Assembly: GCF_963169125.1 (NCBI RefSeq)
Contig: NC_084796.1
Coordinates: 86,573,888 to 86,637,887, forward strand
Direction of reading: 5' to 3'
Source: Humulus lupulus
Taxonomy: Eukaryota; Streptophyta; Magnoliopsida; Rosales; Cannabaceae
Length of the DNA stretch: 64,000 bases
Notes under the pieces: model-generated
What the model was told of the DNA's origin: nothing
The model's database searches: none
What the model saw: only the letters and a program-made list of their open reading frames with translations
Shown: positions 37,091-46,554 of the stretch, piece by piece
Layout: each line of letters begins with the position of its first letter
Numbering within the stretch: position 1 is the stretch's first letter
Translations under genes and position numbers: made by a program

Positions 37091-38536
37091 TATCACCCAA
37101 TAAACTCCTAAGTGGTCGCAGTAGTAATCGGGCTATGTCGTATCCACAGAGAAGTAAAATACAAGTAAAATGAAAGATTAGTAAATTAGGAATAATGTAA
37201 CTTCGAAAAAGAATATTTTTTCAACACAAATAAAAAAAAATAGGAATTTAGAATCAAAGAGAAAATATGGAAGGCATAAGTTTCATTCATGCAAACATAT
37301 ATACATTTTAAAATTGATTCATTCTACTCAACTATAATTCTACACCATTAATTATAGTTGGAAAATATATATAATAAAGCTGACCTTAAAATATGTTCTT
37401 AATTAAATTATACTAACTTCTAATTTTAAAACATATCATATTATATACCTTAGAGCGACAAAATACAAATGGTAGAATGCAGTAAAAAGCATATAATATA
37501 ACAAATATCATAAATTAAATCAAAAGCATAAATTACATAAGAAGAGCATGACTAGACTTATGTAAAAGACACAATAAATTTAGAATAAAAATTAGAAGAA
37601 AATAAATTCAATTGTAACAAAGATATAGAAATGAAGAACAAAATAAAGAATCAATATATTAAAAATATATTGTGAAACATGAACTTCACTCTAGCCTTTC
37701 CACAAGAGAATTTAGCCTAAAATAGGCATTATTTTCACTAAAAAAAAGTGTAAAAGAAATGAAAGAAAAATAGGAAAAAGAATGTTTTTCTCCCTAACTA
37801 TACTCTCCACACTTAATTCCACAATCTGATGATTTTTTTTTCCATTTGGCTCTCTATTTATCGTGGAAATAGGACACAAAATGTGTAAAATCATGTACAA
37901 AATAGTGGGAAAGTGGCTACAAAATCTTATGGAAGTGGGGCAAGTGGTTTTGGGCCGTGGGGGACAGCTGGGTGACGTGGCATGCTCTGGTTGACTCGGC
38001 AGGGGAGTCGCAGTAGTGTTGTTGGGGCGTGGGGAGCAGCCGCCAGGCAGTGGGATGCGTGGCAGGCTTCTGTTGGCAAAGGCAGGCTGGCACGCCAAGA
38101 GGTGGCAGCAGCTGGCAGGCGCGCATCAGGTGGCAGGTGTGGCAAGCACAGGGACACATGGCGACTGCTGGAGGAATGGCTCAGCTCCGTCAGACTCAGC
38201 TTAGCTTGGCTGGGCGAATGGCAGGCTGCCATGTGGCAGCATGGGCACTTGCTGAAGACTTGGGCTGGGCTCAATTTTTGGGCCTAATTTTGTCAAAAAT
38301 TCAATTTTTTTTAATGATTTCTTCAATTTTAATTCTTTCTTTCTTCTTTCTTCTTTCTTCTTTCTTTTTCTTTGTGTCAAAATATATTATATTTCTTGAA
38401 AATTAAACACAAATTAAATTAAAATTAATATTTTCAAATATAAAATATATGACAATAAATCCATGAAAATATTAATTAATACTTAATTAATTTAAAATTT
38501 TAAGATTAATAAAATGATATTTTTGAGCACTAATCA
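37090..38536 (-). repeat. Probable 3' LTR of the Athila element
   Basis: AT-rich with a GC-rich island (37935-38285, rich in GGCAGG) and a CTT microsatellite (38333-38372). The PPT abuts its right end at 38537; in minus orientation the LTR opens TGATTAGTGC. Near 37110-37160 the minus strand reads CTCTGTGGATACGAC, typical of Athila LTR 3' ends. The left border is approximate. Overlapping GC-rich open frames at 37712-38406 lack known motifs and are not called. Confidence 0.6.
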
Positions 38537-38571
38537 CAACCCCCAACAAGCTTATTGCTAGTCTCTAGCAA
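38537..38571 (-). promoter_or_regulatory. Polypurine tract and hairpin of the Athila element
   Basis: Minus strand CTTGTTGGGGGTTG abuts the LTR. Upstream lies a perfect hairpin, TTGCTAG (38555-38561) and CTAGCAA (38565-38571), with a 3-base loop. Confidence 0.75.
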
Positions 38572-39051
38572 TTCAAGCGAAATAATAAATGTCAACATGA
38601 TATATTTCGGGTCAAAAATTATAAAAGAAATCAAGTATTAACACAAAATTTTAGTAACAAGTCAACAAGAGTTATCAAAATTACTTTGAATAAATCTAGA
38701 GTTGTGAGTGTGTGCACCAAACTTGAATCTTCTTACCACAAACCATAGCACATAAAGCCTTCAAAATTATGCCAAATAAAAGTCTCAACTCCATTAACCT
38801 CTCATGTAATTGAAAATATTTTAAGTTAATGGTTTCACTCATGGAGTTGGAATTAAAGAAGTAAGCACTCATCAAATAGATATATATTTAGGACAAACTT
38901 TTAAATAATCATTGAAACGAAGATAGGAAATAACCTATTTGGACAACCACCATAAAGAGTACCACAAAACCAGTTTTTTGGGAATTCTAAGTTAAATAGA
39001 TAATCTTCACATTTATTCTAAGAGCAATAAAATAAAACATGAAATTAATAA
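38572..39051 (-). other. Athila 3' non-coding DNA, left part
   Basis: AT-rich, no reading frame. It continues at 50655-51354 after element D and at 56624-56655 after element E, linking the LTR and PPT at 37090-38550 to the Athila pol at 56656. 39047-39051 is the left copy of element D's target duplication. Confidence 0.6.
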
Positions 39052-39646
39052 TGTTATCCATAAAACAGGCATGAATGACGTGGCAAGTGATTCCTGGGCA
39101 CGTGGCTGACACTTGGAGGAATTCTGCTGGGGTATCGACCAGAAGAGATATTACAAGCAAAAGGCAGTTGAAGCTTACCTGCGACCAGTATGGTCGCAGG
39201 TTCCGCGTGCCTCGCGATACTTTTAGAAAGATCTTAGTCAATCCCGAAATTGACTCCCATGATTTCCTAAGTATCCGATTATTTAGGAAAGAATATCTGT
39301 AACAAATTAATGTAATCCCCCTTGAGCCTATAAATAGAGAAAGATAGCTCAAGGAAGGGGACCTTTTTTTGGCTTTCGAATTATTTGAGACTAGAGTGAT
39401 TCTATTTGATACATTGTCTTGTTCTTCAGAAGTGAGTGAAACTCATTGAACCCTAGTTCTTTGATCACTCTTTTGAATCCTATATCAATAACAAATCAAG
39501 TGGACGTAGGTTATTACCAGATTCGGGGGCCGAACCACTATAAACCTTTGTGTTCTTTATCATTTCGACATCACATTCTTTCTAACGTGTCTGTCCACAT
39601 CAGGCAAATTTGACTTCGTGTCAGTTGGCCAAATTCAGGGTCAACA
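39052..39646 (+). repeat. 5' LTR of element D, 595 bp, with TATA box
   Basis: Opens TGTTATCCATAAAAC and closes GGGTCAACA. The TATA box CTATAAATA lies at 39328-39336. A perfect inverted repeat with 11-bp arms (ACCTGCGACCA and its complement, 3-base loop) lies at 39177-39201, upstream of the promoter. Confidence 0.97.
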
Positions 39647-39649
39647 TTC

Positions 39650-39667
39650 TGGTGCTTTCATTGAGAG
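39650..39667 (+). other. Primer binding site of element D
   Basis: TGGTGCTTTCATTGAGAG, three bases after the LTR, identical to elements A and B. Confidence 0.92.
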
Positions 39668-39673
39668 CTTGAT

Positions 39674-41549
39674 ATGGCATCATTGAGAAGATCAATGGCG
39701 AAAACTACCAGGAAAACTGGACAGGCGGCCGGTGCTGCACCATCTAATCCGCCTCCTCCTCCTCCAAACGTGGCTGAGGATGAGCCACATTTGGAATTTG
39801 ATGAAGAAGAAATGGACGATGTGACGCTGAAGAGTACCCTAGGGGCACTACATGAGGAGCTGGCCAATCTGAGGGCCAGTCAGGAAAGTGCTGCCGAAAT
39901 CATGGCGCGGCAGCAACAAGAAATTGAGCGGCAGCGCCTGGAACTGAGTCAAAGGCAAGCGGAGATGGACCATCGCCAGAGGGAGGCCATGGCAGCCCTC
40001 GAGGCAGCCTTACAATTGGCTAGGAATCAGGTTGCACCTACCTCGCAGCCTGATCAACCCGCGAATGGGCCACCCCACAGGGGCCCCAATCCTAGCCTAC
40101 CTATCCAACCCTCGAGCCCACAAAGGCCCGAGCAGCCACCGGTGCCTCAGGACGATGTCCCGCTAGGAGACCCTGAAGCACAGCCTCCATCCCAAACTGG
40201 TCGCGGAAATCCCCCGCAGCAAAGGCAGAATAGGACCGGGCAGCAGCCTCGTAGTCCTTAGACGCCATAGGGGCGATGAGCCAAACCTTCTGAACAGAGG
40301 ACAGCATCCTCCTGGTAATAGGAGGAACTCAGAGTTAGGCTCTACGGTCCAAGGCCTCCCACAGCATGATAATGCATGGGGACCTAACGACCAACACAGA
40401 CCACCTTCTAACGCTCGGGAGGTTCCAACCCAAGAAGGCAATCGAGGGAATAGTCGATCCCACCATAGCCAATCAAGATTCAGAGATGGCCATGGCTATA
40501 ATAAGGCTGACTCGGGTAGAGGAAATGCCAGTTGGAGGAATGAAGAAAGAGGTGGAGGCAGAAGCCAGCCACCTCAGGATGACCAACCCGGTAGACGGGA
40601 CGCTGGGGGGCAGCCCAGACAAAATAACGTCTTCAACCAGCTCGGAACTAGCGAGCAGTGGAGGAGAGACGAGGACTTAAGAGATGTACTCAATGATCGC
40701 CACGAGTGGCACGGTGAGTACGTCCCCCCAGAACCAGAGGCCACGGCGATTCCTAGCGCTGTGCAGGCCCAGATAGATGCCCTCAACCAGGCAGTGCAGC
40801 AGCTGGTCGGGGGAAGAACATCTTACATCAACCACGATAGGAGGAAAGGCACTCCTTTTGTCCAGAGGATAGCTATGGCAGAAACACCTAGCAAGTTTAA
40901 AATGCCTACGCTTCCAAACTTTGATGGGTATGGTGACCCGGTATCTCACGTCAACAAGTTTGAGATACAAATGGATATTCAGAAAGTGTCCAAAGACGCT
41001 CGGTGCAGGATTTTCCCTGCGACACTTGCTGATGCCGCACAGGAGTGGTTTTTTAAATTCCCTCCTTCATGTATAGTTTCCTGGGAAATGTTCGTAAAGG
41101 AATTTTACGGACAGTTCTGCGCGGGTCGTGTGCACCCGACTGAGGCGCACCAGCTGGTTGAAATAAGCCAGCAAGATGGAGAATCACTAAAAGACTACGT
41201 CCAGCGCTTCATGCGAGCAGCTGCTAGTGCAAAAACAGTGGGAGACGAAGGCAAAATGATGGCCATAACCACAGGGGTTAAGCGCCGCACGTCTCTCTGG
41301 GAAAGCCTCCGAAAACATGGGGTTAGAACTACCCAGGAATTCTTGGATCGTGCTGATCGCTACATCAAGCTCGAAGATGCCATCGCCGACGAAGGAAAGC
41401 CCCCAGGCAAGGACAAGGGGACCGCCAAGCCCGCCAAAGCTGCCAATGGGTCCAAGCCCAACGGAAAAGGCAACGAGAACGACAACGACAATGGCAAGAA
41501 TGGGGGGAAACGACCACACAACTAGCCTTCTGCCTTTGACAATAAATGA
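39674..41549 (+). pseudogene. Gag of element D
   Basis: The start ATG 39674 (MASLRRSMAKTTRKT) follows the PBS closely. N-terminal part: a proline run, an acidic patch, then a coiled coil (about residues 55-115, ending ALEAALQLARNQ) and a proline/glutamine-rich linker. The frame ends at TAG 40259; the continuation lies one base over from 40260. The capsid-like domain is at 40870-41390 (FKMPTLPNFDGYGDPVSHV, EWFFKFPPSCIVSWEMFVK, LKDYVQRFMRAA). In-frame TAG 41523 and TGA 41547 follow. It would assemble the particle. Confidence 0.9.
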
Positions 41550-42572
41550 TCCAAGGGTAACCGTTATGAACCTCGGTTCATTAACTATACTGCCCTAGTT
41601 GAGTCTCGGGGAGAAGTTTATCAGGCCACGAGTTCCAACGTGCCTTATAAGAAGCCTGCCCCCATTCGAAAGGATATTTCAAGAAGAGACACTACCAAGT
41701 TCTGTCGTTATCATAACGACTACGGACGTGATACCAACGAATGCAACCAGCTGAAGGATGAGATCGAGTTCCTTATTAGACAAGGACACTTGAGAAGATA
41801 TATATGGGCCTTGGGAAATTCCCAACGAGAAGCTCCAGGTGGCAATGAGCAAGCACCCACGCGCCAACGCTCGCCACCTTTGCAGCCTGACCCCATAACT
41901 AACACATTGTTAACCATCTGTGGAGGCCCGCACCTCACGGGAAACAGCGGAAAGGCCAGAGAACGATATGCTCGGACTCTGCGCCACGACCAAGACATTG
42001 AGATGATGACTGTGGATGACCGCGCGCCGAAAAAGGCTCGATCAGAAGAAGGCGAAATAACCTTCTCTGATAGCGATGCCCAACATGTCAAGTTCCCACA
42101 TTCCGATCCGCTGGTCGTGGATATCCAAATGGCCAACATGATGGTGAAGAGAGTGCTGGTTGATACAGGAAGTTCAGTGAATATCCTGTATAAGTCTTCG
42201 CTGGAACGCATGAAGTTGTCCGTTAAGGACTTGGAGCCTTGCAACCAAACAATATACGGCTTATCTGGTGAGGGACTCGCCCCTGCGGGGTCAATCGGAC
42301 TACTAGTGACGGCAGGTACAGCGCCTGCTACCAGGACATTACTCGCTACTTTTATAGTAGTCGATTGTCCCTCGGCGTACAATGCCGTCATTGGGAGGCC
42401 TATACTGGTTGATCTACGGGCCGTCACCTCTATGTGGCACTTAGCCATGAAATTCTCGACGGACGCAGGGGTAGGATGCGTGTTGGGAAACCAGAGGGAG
42501 GCTAGGGAGTGCTACAACGCCTCAGTCACGAAGGCGAAGAAGGGAACGTCAAAGAGCACTCCCCCAAAGTGA
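41550..42572 (+). pseudogene. Gag zinc motif and aspartic protease of element D
   Basis: In the same frame as late Gag. A zinc-like FCRYHNDYGRDTNECNQLKD lies at 41700-41759. The retropepsin starts near 42120: RVLVDTGSSVNILY with intact D-T-G at 42162-42170, then IYGLSGEGLAPAGS and DCPSAYNAVIGRPIL. It is open from 41640 to the stop at 42570, so this is the best-kept enzyme of the element. RT follows one frame over. Confidence 0.92.
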
Positions 42573-42573
42573 G

Positions 42574-43700
42574 GATAGAGATTTAGATCCTCGCTTTGGG
42601 GATTTTGAAGAAAACTTTGGACCCATCGAGGACCTGGAAGAGGTCTAACTTGATGAGAAAGACCCGACCAGAGTCGTGAAGGTCGGGAAAAACTTAGAAC
42701 CAACCACGAAACATGCACTGGTGGAGTTTTTGCGGAAGAACCAGGAAGTCTTTGCCTGGTCGCACAAAGACATGGCTGGGATAGATCCTGTAGTCATCAG
42801 CCATGTCCTGAACATAGACAAGAGTTTTCCACCCGTGCAACAAAAAAGAAGGCTGCTCGATAAGGAACGGTCGAGAGCCTTAAAAAAAGAAGTTGAGAGA
42901 TTAAAGGAGAATGGGTTCATCCGGGTGGCGTTTTATCCATCATGGGTCTCTAATCCAGTACTGGTTCCCAAGCCTAACAGCAAATGGCGAACCTGTGTGG
43001 ATTTTATAGATCTCAATAAAGCCTGCCCGAAGGATTGTTTCCCACTCCTAAGCATCGACCAGTTGGTCGATGCTACAGCAGGACACGAGATCCTCTCCTT
43101 CATGGATGCATACTCAGGCTACAATTAAATCAGCATGCATCCCCCTGACGAGGATCACACCAGCTTTCGAACTGATACGGGATTATACTGTTATAAAGTA
43201 ATGCCCTTCGGACTGAAAAATGCAGGTGCGACTTACTAGCGGTTAGTTAACCACATGTTTAAAGAATTGATCGGAGTAAACATGGAGGTATACGTGGACG
43301 ACATGCTGGTAAAGTCGAAAAAGGCGGAAGGACATGTGAAGGATTTGCAAGAGTGTTTCGATGTATTGAACAAGTACCAGATGAAACTAAATCCTCTCAA
43401 ATGTTCCTTCGGAGTTGGATCAGGGAAGTTTTTGGGGTTCATTGTTAATTCAAGAGAAATCGAGGCCAACCTCGACAAGATAAAATCCCTGATCGACATG
43501 AAATTGCCAGAGAAGATCAAAGATGTTCAAAGTTTAACTGGAAGAATTGCAGCCCTAAGTAGATTTATTTCCAAGTCAACAGATAAGTGTGTCCCTTTCT
43601 TCAATCTACTTAGGGGCAATAAGAAATTTGAATGGACAGAAGACTGCGAGCAAGCTTTTCAGGCCTTGAAAGCCCATATGGCACAGCCTCCTATTTTATC
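42574..43700 (+). pseudogene. Reverse transcriptase of element D
   Basis: Linker ENFGPIEDLEEV, stop (42649-42651), then VVKVGKNLEPTTKHALVEFL. RT motifs: NPVLVPKPNSKWRTCVDF, LNKACPKDCFPL, SFMDAYSGYN, stop (43126), MPFGLKNAGATY, stop (43237-43239), and an intact YVDD at 43291-43302. The thumb reads GKFLGFIVNSREIEANLDK. All three stops sit in one frame, so the frame is otherwise whole. Confidence 0.93.
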
Positions 43701-44560
43701 AAAGCCTATCGAAGGAGAAACTTTGTTCATCTACCTGGCGATCACTGAAGTTGGTGTTAGTGCGGTACTATTACGAGAGGAAGAAGGCGTACAAAAAGTG
43801 GTTTACTATGTAAGCAAAAGGCTAATCGGAGCAGAACTGAGGTATCCTCCCATCGAGAGGTTAGCATACTGCTTAATCTTGGCCTCAAGGAAGCTACGTC
43901 CTTACTTCCAAGCCCATCCCATTACAGTCTTAACTGACCAGCCCCTTCGGCAAGTCCTCCAAAAACCAGAGGTGGCTGGGCGTTTATTAAAATGGGCAGT
44001 CGAACTGGGGCAGTTCGATATTACATATTCACCACGAGCAGTAATAAAAGGACAAGTATTGGCTGATCTTATTGCAGAGTTCACCGAACTCCCGAACAGC
44101 GAGCAATGCGAACAACCTAATGCGCCTGAGCCTCAAGGTGAAGCTCCTTCGTGGAAGTTATTCACAGATGGGTCGTCAAACGAATCTCACGCAGGAGCAG
44201 GAGTGATCTTGATAACGCCAGAAGGGCATTGATTTCATTGCACCATTAGATTTGACTTCACCGCATCAAACAATGAAGCTGAATACGAAGCACTCCTCGT
44301 TGGATTAAGAATGGCAAAAGACATGAGTATAAAGGTGCTGGACATTTACAGTGATTCACAGCTAGTAGTGAATCAAGTTCTAGGGGAATATCAAGTGCGA
44401 GGCCTAAAAATGGTGGCCTACTTGAACAAAACTAAAGACCTATTAGCCCAGTTCACGAAGTATACCCTCCAGCAAATACCCCGGGCTCAGAATTCGAACG
44501 CAGATGCCTTAGCCAAACTCGTGAGCGCGAAAGATGCCGATACTTTGAACATTGTGCCAG
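43701..44560 (+). pseudogene. RNase H and second archaeal-type RNase H of element D
   Basis: The first RNase H (43720-43990) reads LFIYLAITEVGVSAVL, VYYVSKRLIGAELRYPPIER and LRPYFQAHPITVLTDQ; its first acidic residue is absent, as is usual in Tat. The second domain (44158-44520) has a full acidic set: D 44167 (TDGSSNES), E 44275 (NNEAEYEALL), D 44353 (YSDSQLVV), D 44503 (NADALAKL). A TGA at 44230 interrupts it. The second domain is thought to have taken over RNA removal in this lineage. Confidence 0.92.
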
Positions 44561-45861
44561 TAGAAAGATTAAGTGAGCCAAGCATACAAGTAATTGAAGC
44601 CAGTATGGAAATCCGAATGGAAGATACATGGATGGCACCTTACTTGGAGTATCTGACAAATGGTGTACTACCAGCAGACAGAAACAAGGCTAGAACTCTT
44701 CAAAGGCAGGCTGCTAGGTATATACTGGTCGATGGTGTTCTATACCGAAGAGGATATTCCATGCCATTGCTCAGATGTGTTACACCAGAGAAAGCTAAGG
44801 AGCTAATGAAGGAAGTACATGAAGGCTTCTGCGGGGACCACGCTGGGGGGCAAAGTTTGGCGAAAAAGATTCTAAGGCAGGGTTATTTCTGGGCGACTAT
44901 GAACGAAGATTCAATGGAGTTTGTGCGAAAGTGCGATAAGTGTCAGAGATTTTCCAAAATCCCATGCGCAACTTCAAACGAGTTAAAACAAATGCAGAGT
45001 CCTTGGCCTTTTGCAGTATGGGGAATAGACTTGATTGGGTCCCTGCCAACGGGAAAAGGCAGAGTGAAGTACGCAGTTGTAGCAGTCGACTACTTCACCA
45101 AATGGGTCGAAGCTGAACCGCTCGTTACCATAATGACCAAGATAGTTCTTGACTTTGTCATCAAGAACATTGTTTGCTGATATGGTTTGCCTCGAAAAAT
45201 CGTCTCAGACAACGGCACCCAATTTGACAGTGACTATTCACCGACTTCTGCGAAAGACACGGGATTATCAAAAGCTTTTCTTCACGTGCATCCACAAGAA
45301 AATGGGCAGGTCAAAGCAGTGAATAAAACGCTTAAAAACACCCTGACAAAAAAACTTGAAGAAGCTAAAGGAGCATGGCCAAAACAGCTGCCTGAAGTAC
45401 TCTGGTTGTATAGAACTTCTCATCGAACAGCTACAGGTCACACTCCGTTTTCCTTAGCATACGGGTATGAAGCTATGTTGCCCGTCGAATTAGATCCCCC
45501 CTCACATCGACGCATCACATACGACCAGAGCCAGAATAGCCAACTAATGATGGAGTCCCTAGACTCAATAGACGAAATACGAGAAAAAGCCCAGCTCCGA
45601 GTTGCTGCGTACCAGTAAAAGGTCGCCCAGTACTTTAACTCAAAGGTGAAAGAAAGAAAATTCAACGTCAGTGACCTGGTGCTACGACGAGTTTTCATAA
45701 ATACCCGCGACCCCACTGCTGGAGTACTCGAACCTAACTGGGAGGGACCTTACCAGATTGAAGAAGTCCTTCATCCAGGCACCTACAAACTTGCACACTT
45801 AAATGGAGATCTTGTTCCACGCTATTGGAACGGTGAACACCTGCGCAAGTACTACCAATAA
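44561..45861 (+). pseudogene. Integrase of element D, catalytic Glu lost
   Basis: HHCC zinc part: HEGFCGDHAGG, then FVRKCDKCQRF. Core: D 45028 (WGIDLIGSLP), D 45208 (IVSDNGTQFDS); the third residue, after ENGQV, is Lys (45313-45315) where the family has Glu, 35 codons after the second Asp. Between about 45232 and 45286 the reading is shifted and then restored by two opposite indels. Stops at 45178 and 45616. The C-terminal part reads NWEGPYQIEEVLHPGTYKL and ends HLRKYYQ. No chromodomain. Confidence 0.93.
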
Positions 45862-46554
45862 ACAGTCCTTTTTAAAGGACTGGCTTGTATTAATTTTTAC
45901 TTTTTACAAGTTTCGAAAAAGGGTTAGCCATGTTGTATGGCTAATCGCTTATAAGTGTAAGATCTTTTCTAAGATCACTCATACAGACATGATTAGTCCA
46001 TTTTTAATACGAGATTATAAGGGACTGTGCACAGCCAGTCATTCTTGCCAACCTTTGTAAATTTATTTTACAAGTATTTGTTCATTACGTGTGTTGTTTT
46101 GCTGTATTATAAGTTTTACGTTTCCTACCGAGCAGCAATGTTCGTACAGGTCGTGGTCAAGGCAAGTGACCAAGGACCTAAAGCTCCTCGATCACTTGGG
46201 GGGCATATAAGATACATCGATAGCAAAGCATACCAAGAGGTATGTAAACACATGAACAAAATAAGTGAAAGCATGCTACGGTACTTAGAGTATTTTTCAA
46301 AATTTATATTTTGTTGAATCAAACCAAAGTACTATGCTAAGTTCGGTCATGCGAACAGATGTTATAATAAGATGAAAATATTATAATATCAAATGGCAGT
46401 CTTTTACACCGCAAGCAGTACTGCTTGGATGTAATTGTTCAAAGTAAACGAAAAGTTTGCTGCCCGTGCAGAAAATTTAAATATAAAGTAAAAATTGTCT
46501 TTACAACACGACCCATGGGTCGTGTAATCGAAGAAAAATAAAAAAGAAATAAGT
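45862..46554 (+). other. Post-pol region of element D with palindrome and internal PPT-like hairpin
   Basis: Non-coding. CAGTCCTTTTTAAAGGACTG at 45863-45882 is a near-perfect palindrome right after the pol stop. CAAGTGA (46163-46169) and TCACTTG (46192-46198) form an inverted repeat running into a six-G tract (46198-46203, then CAT), the same arrangement as in element B at 28727. No gene. Confidence 0.7.

Noticed and set aside
37712..38406. Overlapping GC-rich open frames on both strands
   Set aside because: They come from a low-complexity GC-rich island in an LTR; none shows a known motif.
41720..42448. 242-codon minus-strand open frame
   Set aside because: Shadow of the well-supported protease frame of element D; no motif of its own and outside the antisense exon model.
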